Positions 29,291 through 37,467 of a stretch of DNA of 59,596 nucleotides are shown piece by piece. The position numbers and the translations under genes are program-made. Every line of letters begins with the position of its first letter. The first letter of the stretch is position 1. Origin of the DNA: a virus. Location of the stretch: positions 1 through 59,596 of IMG/VR virus record IMGVR_UViG_3300047163_000012, one strand, 5' to 3'. The notes below the pieces were generated by a model. That model had not been told where the DNA came from and did no database searches. It saw only the letters and a list, made by a program, of their open reading frames with translations.

Positions 29291-29677
29291 ATGCGAATGA
29301 CGGCGAACATTTCGGACGGCCATATCACGATCGACGGGCTGACGTTGCACGTCGCAGCCGCAGACTTTCCGAAGCTGCAAAACATTAACGGAAAGCCTGC
29401 CGACGGCGTGCAAGCGATCGTATGGGACGGCGACGGCCTTTTCGGTCATATCCAAGGCGGCGGCGGTGAACCGTTCCGCGACCCTGCGGTCGTCCTGCCG
29501 TTCGTCAATTCGTGGCTGGTCACGCTCGACGCGAAGATCAGCGAACTGTCGAAAATCAGCGGCGGCATGGGTGCGAAAAAGGCTGCGGAAGCTGCGGCCT
29601 TCGTCAAGCTTCAGGCCGATCTGAAAGCGAACGAAGCCGCGCTTTCGAAAGCTGCGAAAGCGGATGCGCCAGGGTGA
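29291..29677 (+). CDS. Unknown protein, first gene of the rightward middle/late operon
   Basis: 128 residues from the ATG at 29291. N-terminal beta part MTANISDGHITIDGLTLHVA, WDGDGLFGHIQGGGG, then an Ala/Lys coiled helix at the C-terminus. The motif repeats overlap its leader. The function is unknown. Confidence 0.6.
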   Translation: MRMTANISDGHITIDGLTLHVAAADFPKLQNINGKPADGVQAIVWDGDGLFGHIQGGGGEPFRDPAVVLPFVNSWLVTLDAKISELSKISGGMGAKKAAEAAAFVKLQADLKANEAALSKAAKADAPG

Positions 29678-30000
29678 GGCTGACGGATCGCCTGCCGCTC
29701 GCAGTTCGTCCGATTTGCAAGAACTGCCGTTTCAGAACGATCGCCGAATCGGTCGATCGCCGTGCAATGTATTCGCAATGCCACGTCGGTCCGCCGATCA
29801 TGCTTGCGGAAAACGACACGCAATTGCGGACATGGTTTCCGATCGTCACCGATTTCATGTTCTGCAATAAGTTCCGGTTCGGCGGCTGGCAGCGATCGGT
29901 TATCATCGGCGCGAAGTGCGCTATCGGTTTCGCAATCGTCTCATATTTCGCAAATCATATCGCATGGGCTGACATCGCGGCTGCAATCTGGATTCCGTGA
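29674..30000 (+). CDS. Small Cys-containing membrane protein
   Basis: 108 residues, GTG start in a GTGA overlap. It has CKNCRFR, MYSQCHVG and a distal Cys, suggesting a small zinc site, then a C-terminal membrane helix (SVIIGAKCAIGFAIVSYFA). The function is unknown. Confidence 0.55.
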   Translation: MRLTDRLPLAVRPICKNCRFRTIAESVDRRAMYSQCHVGPPIMLAENDTQLRTWFPIVTDFMFCNKFRFGGWQRSVIIGAKCAIGFAIVSYFANHIAWADIAAAIWIP

Positions 30001-30001
30001 C

Positions 30002-30178
30002 ATGTTCGATCGACAGCACACGCGCCCGGTGCATCCGGTGACAATGGCAAACCGCCATGCGGCGAAAGCCGCGTTCCGCGCAAGCCAAGCCGAACAGAAG
30101 ATCGCAGCGGCGCAAGCCAAGCGCGACCGCAAGGCCGCGAAGCGTGCAGCGCAATTGCGGGAAGACGAACATGTCTGA
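30002..30178 (+). CDS. Small Ala/Arg/Lys helical protein
   Basis: 58 residues, MFDRQHTRPVHPVTMANRHA, then a basic helix. It overlaps the next gene by 8 bp. The function is unknown. Confidence 0.5.
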   Translation: MFDRQHTRPVHPVTMANRHAAKAAFRASQAEQKIAAAQAKRDRKAAKRAAQLREDEHV

Positions 30179-30635
30179 CAGCGGCGCATATTCCGTCGCA
30201 GTCGTCGGCGGGTTCGCCGCGTCGATCATCGGCGGATATGGTGCGGGCAGCTTCGTCGTCTTTGGGATCGGATGCGCGATCACCACGATGGCCGCGATCG
30301 CGATGTCTCGCCCGGCCGGCAACGCATGGGAAGCCGGGATGCGCGCGCATGAATATGGCCGTCGTCATTTCGGGCTGACCGGCGCGCCGATGCAGGTCCG
30401 CGATCCTGTCGTTACCCGCACCGCCGGGACGATGAATGGACATCCGCTGTCGAAAGACACCGCGCCCGGCGACATGTCGGTCGAAGACTTCAATCGCGCG
30501 ACGCGGATCGGCGGCCAACCATTGATGAACAAAGCGCGATCGGCTGATCGACCGCTGCGGCACGCCAGGAAATCGTACTACGGAGTGAGTGAACCGCGTT
30601 CAAATCCAGTGCTGAAATTCCCTGATCGGAAATGA
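30171..30635 (+). CDS. Membrane protein with two N-terminal helices
   Basis: 154 residues from the ATG at 30171. Two adjacent hydrophobic segments (YSVAVVGGFAASIIGGYG; GSFVVFGIGCAITTMAAIAM) are followed by a polar 100-residue domain with GMRAHEYGRRHFG. Topology is a hairpin anchor with a soluble tail. The function is unknown. Confidence 0.6.
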   Translation: MSDSGAYSVAVVGGFAASIIGGYGAGSFVVFGIGCAITTMAAIAMSRPAGNAWEAGMRAHEYGRRHFGLTGAPMQVRDPVVTRTAGTMNGHPLSKDTAPGDMSVEDFNRATRIGGQPLMNKARSADRPLRHARKSYYGVSEPRSNPVLKFPDRK

Positions 30636-30997
30636 CACGGAAACCCGGCCCATTAACGGGCGCGATCGAACTTCTGTCCCCGATACAGGCGCGCCGCAAG
30701 CGCGCCTTTCGCGTTATGGGTTTGAAATTCGAACCGGAAGTCCCGAAACCGCTGCCACCGACGTTCCCGATCGACGATGTCGGCAGCGCGCACTATCAGA
30801 TGCAGCGCGCGCGCGCCGCGTTGCTTTACGGCTGGATTGACGCCGGCACGTTCGCCGAAGTCGAAGCGATCGCGCGGCCCTTCATCCTTGGCACTTCGAT
30901 TCAGAAGACCGTCGATGATATGAAGCTGCGGCACGATCCGCATCTCGTCGCGCCGCACGAATTCGAACTGAAACCACGGAAGCCGAAGCCGTCATGA
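30632..30997 (+). CDS. Unknown protein
   Basis: 121 residues, ATGA overlaps at both ends. Pro/Lys-rich N-terminus, then a helical part (YQMQRARAALLYGWIDAGTF; VEAIARPFILGTS). The function is unknown. Confidence 0.55.
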   Translation: MTRKPGPLTGAIELLSPIQARRKRAFRVMGLKFEPEVPKPLPPTFPIDDVGSAHYQMQRARAALLYGWIDAGTFAEVEAIARPFILGTSIQKTVDDMKLRHDPHLVAPHEFELKPRKPKPS

Positions 30998-31752
30998 TCA
31001 CCGCCGAACACGTCACCGCTGCGATCCGGCGCGCATGTCAAGCGACAGGCGAGAAGCCGGAAGATGTGCGCGGCAGGGTTAGCACGTTGCGCGCCCGGCA
31101 TTACGCGCTTCATGCGCTGTTACATTGCTTCAAGATCACGGGCGGAGACGCGGCGACGCTCTGCGGCGCGCCGTCAGAACCGAAGCACTTTTACGGAAAC
31201 AGTTATCAGCAAGTCTTCCGCCCGCGCGAGGACGGCACGGGACGCAGAATGGCGCAGTGGTTTAACGAAGCGATCTTCGGCGATGTCGTCGCGGCGGTGC
31301 AGGCTGTCGTCGTCGGTGACGACGCGGTCCCGGTTGCGCAGGAAAAAGATCAGCGCGGCGGACGCCGATCGCATGGACGCCCGCGCAAGCCGCGCGCACC
31401 GATCGTCGAACAGCCGAAGCAACCGGCGGTGCATGTGCGCAACATGGCATCGCTGCGCCCGGCCACGCGGGAAGCAATCACCGAAGTCGCCAAGGCCGCG
31501 TCGAAGGCGCTGTCGATCGACCTGACGAAGATTGAGCGACAGAAGCCGAAGCCGCCACGCATTGATTTTATCGACACGGTCCCGCGACACCTGATAGGGA
31601 AGATCGAAGCGAAGCCTTCGACGTATCAGCGCGACGCCTACAATCCGAAGGGGCATATCACGCCGAAGCGTTACAAGTCGAAGGCGGACATGTATGCCGA
31701 ACTTCAAGCGGCGGTGTTGAACACGCCCGGAGCGAAACGATGCCGCGACTGA
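30994..31752 (+). CDS. Putative DNA-binding protein with AT-hook
   Basis: 252 residues. Residues 1-55 are a helical domain with ITAEHVTAAIRRACQATGEK and a helix pair (LRARHYALHALLHCFKI) resembling a DNA-binding fold. At about 120-135 stands an AT-hook-like GGRRSHGRPRKPRAP. The rest is basic. It may be a late transcription regulator or an antiterminator, since it lies between the origin and the structural genes; this is inference. Confidence 0.55.
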   Translation: MITAEHVTAAIRRACQATGEKPEDVRGRVSTLRARHYALHALLHCFKITGGDAATLCGAPSEPKHFYGNSYQQVFRPREDGTGRRMAQWFNEAIFGDVVAAVQAVVVGDDAVPVAQEKDQRGGRRSHGRPRKPRAPIVEQPKQPAVHVRNMASLRPATREAITEVAKAASKALSIDLTKIERQKPKPPRIDFIDTVPRHLIGKIEAKPSTYQRDAYNPKGHITPKRYKSKADMYAELQAAVLNTPGAKRCRD

Positions 31753-32090
31753 TCGACCTTGAACCGGAATGGCTGCGATACGAAAAGCGCGCCGACGGGC
31801 GCGTTTATTTCGTGCCGTCGGACATGGCGAACGCGCACGGAATCAAATTCCTTTGCCCGAAATGCTTTGCGGAAAAGCCGGACGGTGTCGGCATTCATTC
31901 GGTGATTTGCTGGTCGCGATCGCGCGGCACGCCGGACGACGCCGAACCGGGACCTGGACGATGGACGTTCGGCGGTGAACGCTTCGACAATCTTTCATTG
32001 CATGGTGATCCGCCGGGCAATCCGCGAAGCGTGCAATTGAACGGCGGCTGCGGCTGGCATGGCTACGTCACCGAAGGGGAAGCTGCATGA
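31740..32090 (+). CDS. DUF6527-family protein
   Basis: 116 residues with HGIKFLCPKCFAE, HSVICWSRSRGTPDDAEPGP and GGCGWHGYVT. The two-Cys plus Cys-Trp layout and the G-P-G-R-W run match DUF6527, a small zinc-binding-like protein common in alphaproteobacterial prophages. Its function is not known. It overlaps both neighbours. Confidence 0.75.
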   Translation: MPRLIDLEPEWLRYEKRADGRVYFVPSDMANAHGIKFLCPKCFAEKPDGVGIHSVICWSRSRGTPDDAEPGPGRWTFGGERFDNLSLHGDPPGNPRSVQLNGGCGWHGYVTEGEAA

Positions 32091-32299
32091 AGATCAACGT
32101 GTGCGGGCGCGTGCATCTTGGCAGACCGATCCCTGTCGCGAATGGTTACGGCCAAGAATTCGAAATCTGTTCGCATTGCGGATCGCCGATGTCGCTTGAA
32201 CAGATCTTCACCGCGCGCAAGATCGACGTTCAAGTCAAGCACATCGTCGTCGCGGCACATATCGCCAACGTCGAAGACATCAAACGAAGGGCGAGATAA
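32087..32299 (+). CDS. Small zinc-ribbon-like protein
   Basis: 70 residues; VCGRVHLG at the start and EICSHCGSPMS in the middle give a minimal Cys set. It is coupled to both neighbours by overlaps. The function is unknown. Confidence 0.55.
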   Translation: MKINVCGRVHLGRPIPVANGYGQEFEICSHCGSPMSLEQIFTARKIDVQVKHIVVAAHIANVEDIKRRAR

Positions 32300-34734
32300 T
32301 GGGTTATCAGATCAGCCGCGCCGTCCGCCTGTCTCGCCTTCGCAGCACATACTTGACGCGCACGTTCAGCGGCGCGCCGTCGTCGAATACGCTTCAAACA
32401 TTTTCGTTTTGGTTCAAGCGCGGACAATTAAGCGCGCAACAAATGCTTGTCGCAGGATATGACGGCAGTTCGACAGCGCCGTCTTTCATGTCGTTCGAGT
32501 CTGACGACACGTTCGCGATTGACCTTGGCGGGACCGCCGCGAACTTGATGAAATCGACCGCGTTGTTCCGCGACATTTCGAAGCCGTTGCATATTCACGT
32601 TTGGCTTGACACGTCGCAGCCGACAGCAGGCAACCGCTTCGGCGTGACGATCGACGGTGTCGCTGTCGCGTTGTCCGGGACGATGGTGCAGAACGCCGGG
32701 CAGTTCTTGCGCGGGAATTCGAACAATAAAATCGGCGTGCAATACACCGCCGCGACGACATTCGCCGACGGCGTTATTTCCGACTTCTATGCAATCGACG
32801 GCGCGCAAGTTCTCGCATCGTCGTTCGGTCAGTTCGACGGAACGACAGGCGTCTGGATTCCTGTCACGCCGTCCGGCCTCACTTACGGCACGAACGGCTT
32901 TCATCTGGATTTCAGCGACAACAGCAACAACACGGCGGCGACGCTTGGCGCAGATCGCAGCGGCAACGGAAATAATTATACGCCGACAAACCTTGCGATC
33001 ACTGGCGTTACCGGAAACGACAGCGTCACAGATACGCCGACGAACTATGGCACCGACACTGGCCTCGGCGGCGAAGTGCGCGGCGGCTTCCCGGTATTCA
33101 ATTGGCTGGACAAGCCGTCGTCTGTCGCGCTCGGAGACGCAAACCTAAGCGCGAATTGGGCGTCCGTCACTGCGAACCAGCAAGCGCGCGGCAGCATCGC
33201 GCTTCCGACATCCGGAAAGTGGTATTGGGAAGTCTATCTTGAGACGAACACCAACGCGAACGGCTATATGGGACTCGCGAACGACGCCAAGACCGCGTCA
33301 GCCGCAGCCGTCGCGCCGGGTTTTGATGTCAATTCTTGGTCGCTGCGGCCCGCCGACGGCGCGGTGTCAGGCGGACGGCCGGCAAAATATACGAATGGCG
33401 CATCGGGCGGAAACTTCGGCGCGGCAAGCACGCTGTTCGGTCAGGCGACGACGTATGGCTTCATGTGGGACGCGGGGACGAATTCGCTTTACGTCCGCGA
33501 CGCGACGGGATGGATGAACGCATCGAATTCAAGCGATGCGTCGCCGACGACGGCGATATATGGATCGCTTGGGGCTGGCACATATTTCCCGGCGGTCGGT
33601 TTCAATTCCGGCGGATCGCAGTCGTCTAAATTTTGGTTCAATTTCGGACAGAAGCCGTTCGCCTATACGGCTCCGACCGGCGCGCTGTGTCTCGCCACGA
33701 TGAATCTCGCGACGCCTGCGATCGTGAAACCGAAGTCATACTTCGATGTCAATCTTCGCACCGGCACGGGCGCGCCGATCGGAATTTCAGGATTCGGATT
33801 TCAGCCGGACTTCGTCTGGATCAAAGGCCGCAGTGGCGCGACGGGACATGCGCTCTATGACAGCCAACGCGGTCCGCACTTCAGTATCGACACGTCGTCA
33901 AGCGCGGTGCAGGCGACAGATACCGGCGGACTTGATTCGTTCAATCCGTCAGGATTTACGTTGAACGACGGCACGCTGGCGAAGGTCAACACGGTCGCCG
34001 CGACATACGTCGATTGGATGTGGAAGCGCGGCGCACTGCCGGGTTTTGACATCGTGCAATATACCGGAACGACGTCGGCGCAGAATGTCGGTCACGCCGT
34101 CGGCGTGACGCCGGAAATGATCATCATCAAACGGCTAACGACACTCGCGGAAGATTTCCCGGTTTATCACAAGAACCAAAACGCATCGCCACAGGCCGGT
34201 TCGCTGTTCTTGAGTACGAATGCGGGTTACGCGGCGGACAGCACAATCTTTAACAATACCGCGCCGACATCGTCGCTATTTTCAGTCGGGACATCCGCGA
34301 CATCGAACGTCCTGTCTGCAAGCTTCGTCGCGTATCTTTTCGCCAGCGTCGCAGGATTTTCGAAGGTCGGTTCTTACACCGGCAACGGATCGGCAGATGG
34401 TCCGTTCGTCTTCTGCGGTTTCCGCCCGCGCTTCGTCATGACGAAGCGGATCGACACGACGGGAGATTGGCTCATATCCGACTCGGCGCGCGATCCTTTC
34501 AACGTCAGTTCGGCGACATTGATACCGAACCAATCACTTGGCGAAACATCTGCGGCGACGATGGATTTCCTTTCGACGGGGTTCAAACCACGATCATCGA
34601 CGTTAGGGAACATATCGACCGGCTCCTATGTTTATATCGCCTTTGCCGACATCCCGTTCAAATACAGCGCCGCGCCATACTATGCGCCGGTCGTTCTGCC
34701 GTTCATGCGCCGCCGCCCGTACCTTCGGCGGTGA
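32299..34734 (+). CDS. Large fibre / receptor-binding protein with LamG-like, SPRY and DUF7483-like regions
   Basis: 811 residues. Residues 20-200 look like a LamG/concanavalin sandwich (QTFSFWFKRGQLS; FGVTIDGVAVALSG; VISDFYAIDG). About 300-470 carry a SPRY-type domain (GKWYWEVYLETNTNANGYMG; ...YFPAVGFNSGG). The C-terminal half repeats a phage module with FQPDFVWIKGRSG, TPEMIIIKRL and FRPRFVMTKRID, each followed by a D-x-x-R or sheet segment. Such proteins bind host surface carbohydrates. It is encoded upstream of the terminase, far from the tail genes. Confidence 0.8.
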   Translation: MGYQISRAVRLSRLRSTYLTRTFSGAPSSNTLQTFSFWFKRGQLSAQQMLVAGYDGSSTAPSFMSFESDDTFAIDLGGTAANLMKSTALFRDISKPLHIHVWLDTSQPTAGNRFGVTIDGVAVALSGTMVQNAGQFLRGNSNNKIGVQYTAATTFADGVISDFYAIDGAQVLASSFGQFDGTTGVWIPVTPSGLTYGTNGFHLDFSDNSNNTAATLGADRSGNGNNYTPTNLAITGVTGNDSVTDTPTNYGTDTGLGGEVRGGFPVFNWLDKPSSVALGDANLSANWASVTANQQARGSIALPTSGKWYWEVYLETNTNANGYMGLANDAKTASAAAVAPGFDVNSWSLRPADGAVSGGRPAKYTNGASGGNFGAASTLFGQATTYGFMWDAGTNSLYVRDATGWMNASNSSDASPTTAIYGSLGAGTYFPAVGFNSGGSQSSKFWFNFGQKPFAYTAPTGALCLATMNLATPAIVKPKSYFDVNLRTGTGAPIGISGFGFQPDFVWIKGRSGATGHALYDSQRGPHFSIDTSSSAVQATDTGGLDSFNPSGFTLNDGTLAKVNTVAATYVDWMWKRGALPGFDIVQYTGTTSAQNVGHAVGVTPEMIIIKRLTTLAEDFPVYHKNQNASPQAGSLFLSTNAGYAADSTIFNNTAPTSSLFSVGTSATSNVLSASFVAYLFASVAGFSKVGSYTGNGSADGPFVFCGFRPRFVMTKRIDTTGDWLISDSARDPFNVSSATLIPNQSLGETSAATMDFLSTGFKPRSSTLGNISTGSYVYIAFADIPFKYSAAPYYAPVVLPFMRRRPYLRR

Positions 34735-34846
34735 CGAAGTCAAGACAGCCAGGCAGAAAATAGCCGGGAAGTGTCCGAAAATATCCGTTGACAGAATTCA
34801 AGGGATCGGAAACCGTCCCGCCCCTCGAAAAGAGGGACGGCAAAGC
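34735..34846 (+). promoter_or_regulatory. Leader with hairpin covering the ribosome site
   Basis: A perfect TTGACA (34788-34793) is present but without a matching -10 box. A hairpin at 34813-34840 (CCGTCCC / GGGACGG, 14-base loop, with a possible inner CCCTC/GAGGG) includes the GAGGG that should serve as ribosome site for the ATG at 34847. Translation may thus be structure-controlled. Confidence 0.5.
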
Positions 34847-35332
34847 ATGTCAAATGACAGCCCATTCGCGACGATCTGGCACCGATTTATCGACGATCCG
34901 GACTATAGCGTTTCAAAGACGCATCCGAACTTCGATCGGCTGGCACTGGAACATCTTGATCGCGGTCTGCATTTGCTCCATGCGAAGCTTGATCGCATTC
35001 ACGCGGACAATGTCCGCATCATCACAAGGATCGAAAATATGGACGCACACGTCAAAGCGCTTTCCGACGAAGTCAACGCGATCGTCGCCACGATCAACAC
35101 CACGACAGCGGCGATCAATGATGCCGTGACGAAGTTGCAGGCTGGACTCGACGCCGAAGACGACGCCGCTGTCGATGCTGCCGTGGCGGCACTTGCTGCG
35201 GCTAATACCGGCCTTGCCGCCGCCAACGCTTCGCTGTCGGCTGCCAATAAGCCGGTTGCCGCTGCGACCGGCGGTCAGGCTACCGCCGCCGCGCCTGCAC
35301 CGGCCCCAGCTGCGCCTGCACAGGGTCAGTAA
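34847..35332 (+). CDS. Coiled-coil protein with Ala/Pro tail
   Basis: 161 residues. MSNDSPFATIWHRFIDDPDY, then helices (LDRGLHLLHAKLDRIHADNV; MDAHVKALSDEVNAIVATIN), an Ala-rich stretch and an APAPAPAAPAQGQ end. It is probably a structural or assembly protein; the family is not recognised. Confidence 0.6.
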   Translation: MSNDSPFATIWHRFIDDPDYSVSKTHPNFDRLALEHLDRGLHLLHAKLDRIHADNVRIITRIENMDAHVKALSDEVNAIVATINTTTAAINDAVTKLQAGLDAEDDAAVDAAVAALAAANTGLAAANASLSAANKPVAAATGGQATAAAPAPAPAAPAQGQ

Positions 35333-35363
35333 AAGCCCCATTGCCCGGCGGGGACATCGCCGG

Positions 35364-35486
35364 GTGGAAGACATCCCGGACGGCTGGATTGTTTCGATGC
35401 ACGGTCACTATGCGTCGTTCAAGACACAGACGAAGCCGGACTTCGCGCCAGGCGATCGGATTGCGGTTTCTATACGAAAACTGTGA
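35364..35486 (+). CDS. Small protein, 40 residues
   Basis: GTG start; reads EDIPDGWIVSMHGHYASFKT then QTKPDFAPGDRIAVSIRKL. It looks like a compact beta protein. A hairpin (CCCGGCG/CGCCGGG) precedes the start. The function is unknown. Confidence 0.5.
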   Translation: MEDIPDGWIVSMHGHYASFKTQTKPDFAPGDRIAVSIRKL

Positions 35487-35564
35487 ATTGCGTCGGTCGG
35501 TTACGGACCTGCCGGGCAGCCCTTGGGACTGTCACGCACCTTTATTGAAAGGCGCGCAATCGAA

Positions 35565-35590
35565 GGCCACCGTTTACGCGGTGGCCTTTT
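35565..35590 (+). terminator. Terminator immediately before the terminase genes
   Basis: Stem GGCCACCG / CGGTGGCC with a 6-base loop and four T, preceded by a small hairpin (CCTTT/AAAGG, 35539-35552). Only 18 bp separate it from the terminase small subunit ATG, so no full promoter fits between them. This suggests attenuation or antitermination. Confidence 0.75.
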
Positions 35591-35608
35591 GCGTTGTATG
35601 GCTAGGCC

Positions 35609-36178
35609 ATGACGGACGTTCCAGATCAGAAACCGGCCAACGGCGACAAAGCGCCGCCGATCGGCACGGCGCGTCTTCTCATGACATTCTTGAAGCATCT
35701 TGAGGCAGGAACGTCGCCGACAGGCGCAGCCAAGGCCACGGCAGGTCTGACGCTGCGCACCGCGTACCGTTGGCGCGCACAGAACGCCGAATTCTCGCAG
35801 CGCTGGTCCGACGCACTCGAAAAGGGCGCGGATAAACTTGAAGACAAGGCGCTAGAATTCGCGACCGAAGGCATCGTCGAATACAAAATGACGACAAAGA
35901 AGACCGCGAAAGACGGCACCGTCACGGAAACGATCGTCGAACGGAAGCGTGTGTCGGAAAGACTTCTCGAATTCCAATTGAAGGCGCGGCGTCCCGGCAA
36001 GTATCGCGAGAAGACGGACGCCGTCGATCCAAACGCGGGCGGCAATCAGGTCAGTTCGGAAAATGCTAGACACAAGCTTGATCAGCGACTCGACGAAATC
36101 GCGGGCCGAACGGCTGGCGGCACTGTCGAAGGCGGAACGGTCGTCCCTTTTGAGCGACCTAACGCTACAGGAAATTGA
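35609..36178 (+). CDS. Terminase small subunit
   Basis: 189 residues. N-terminal HTH (LLMTFLKHLEAGTSPTGAAK, then TLRTAYRWRAQNAEFSQRW), a helical oligomerisation region and a C-terminal acidic/polar tail. It recognises the packaging site on phage DNA and activates the large subunit. It overlaps the large subunit gene by 116 bp. The end type (cos or pac) cannot be told from the sequence. Confidence 0.85.
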   Translation: MTDVPDQKPANGDKAPPIGTARLLMTFLKHLEAGTSPTGAAKATAGLTLRTAYRWRAQNAEFSQRWSDALEKGADKLEDKALEFATEGIVEYKMTTKKTAKDGTVTETIVERKRVSERLLEFQLKARRPGKYREKTDAVDPNAGGNQVSSENARHKLDQRLDEIAGRTAGGTVEGGTVVPFERPNATGN

Positions 36179-37457
36179 CGCTCTAAATTTTGACTGGCAG
36201 TTTTGGGGAAGACCCGAACAGTTCGCGCCTGCCGTCGCGCAAAACGGCTTGCCTTGGAATACATGGCTGATCTTGGCCGGGCGCGGTTTCGGAAAGACGC
36301 GGACCGGCGCTGAATTCATTCGCGACATGTTATGCGGTTCGACGCCGCTTGCGCGCGGCAGATGGAAACACGTCGCGCTGATAGCGGAAACCGCAGCCGA
36401 TGCGCGCGACGTTATGGTCGGACAAGGCAAAGCCGTCGGCGAGTCGTCCGGTCTTTTGCAGGTGCATCGCTCGGCATGGCTTCCGAAATACACCGTCTCG
36501 AAACGTCGGCTTGAATGGCCGAACGGCGCGATCGCGTCGGTGTTCAACGCGACCGAACCTGATCAGCTTCGCGGTCCGCAGTTCGACGGCGCGTGGTGTG
36601 ACGAACTCGCGAAGTGGCGATACGCGCGCGAGACATGGGACAACCTTCAATTCGGTATGCGAACCGGCACGCATCCGCAGGTCGTCGTCACGACGACGCC
36701 GCGCCCGATCTTGCTTTTGAAAGAACTGATCGCCGACAAGACGACAGCGATCACGCGCGGATCGACGAAGCGAAATCTTGCAAACCTTGCGCCCGCGTTC
36801 ATCAAAGCGGTTTATAAAAAATACGAAGGCACACGACTCGGCAGGCAAGAACTCGACGCCGAAGTTCTTGAGGATGTCGAAGGTTCGTTGTGGAAACGTG
36901 CGCAGATCGAAAAGACGCGCGCGAAGCTTAATGAAATCCCCGATCTGATCCGGATCGTGGTGTCGATCGACCCGGCAGTGTCAACGAACGACGGTTCGAA
37001 CGAAACCGGGATCATCGTCGCCGGGCTGTCCGAAAACGGCCATGCGTGGATTTTGGACGATAACAGCGATGTCTATTCCCCGACGGAATGGGCGACCGAA
37101 GCCGTCGCGCTTTACCATAACCGCCGGGCTGACCGGATCATCGGGGAGCGCAATAACGGCGGCGACATGATCGAAAGCACCCTGCGGGCAATGGACGAAA
37201 ACGTCTCTTACCGTTCGGTTTGGGCGTCCAAGGGAAAATTTATTCGCGCCGAACCCGTGTCTGCCTTATACGAGCAAGGCAGGGTTCACCATGTCGGCGC
37301 TTTTACGAAGCTGGAAGACCAAATGTGCGCCTTCACGGCAGACTTCGACCGGGATCAAATGGGTTATTCACCGGACCGGCTTGACGCTTTGGTTTGGGCG
37401 CTGACAGAACTGTTAGTCGCGCCTGAAACGGCGACGCTGGCTTTCACTTCGGCTTGA
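36063..37457 (+). CDS. Terminase large subunit
   Basis: 464 residues. Walker A is LAGRGFGKTRTGAEF (about residues 71-85), the Walker B Asp/Glu lie in FDGAWCDELAKW (about 174-185), and a motif III-like VVVTTTPRP follows. The RNase H-like nuclease has VVSIDPAVS (about 300-308), IIGERNNGGD and DRLDALVWALTEL. It is of the Terminase_6/GTA-like type. It pumps DNA into the prohead and cuts concatemers. The ATG lies inside the small-subunit gene. Confidence 0.95.
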   Translation: MLDTSLISDSTKSRAERLAALSKAERSSLLSDLTLQEIDALNFDWQFWGRPEQFAPAVAQNGLPWNTWLILAGRGFGKTRTGAEFIRDMLCGSTPLARGRWKHVALIAETAADARDVMVGQGKAVGESSGLLQVHRSAWLPKYTVSKRRLEWPNGAIASVFNATEPDQLRGPQFDGAWCDELAKWRYARETWDNLQFGMRTGTHPQVVVTTTPRPILLLKELIADKTTAITRGSTKRNLANLAPAFIKAVYKKYEGTRLGRQELDAEVLEDVEGSLWKRAQIEKTRAKLNEIPDLIRIVVSIDPAVSTNDGSNETGIIVAGLSENGHAWILDDNSDVYSPTEWATEAVALYHNRRADRIIGERNNGGDMIESTLRAMDENVSYRSVWASKGKFIRAEPVSALYEQGRVHHVGAFTKLEDQMCAFTADFDRDQMGYSPDRLDALVWALTELLVAPETATLAFTSA

Positions 37458-37467
37458 CGGGGCACGC

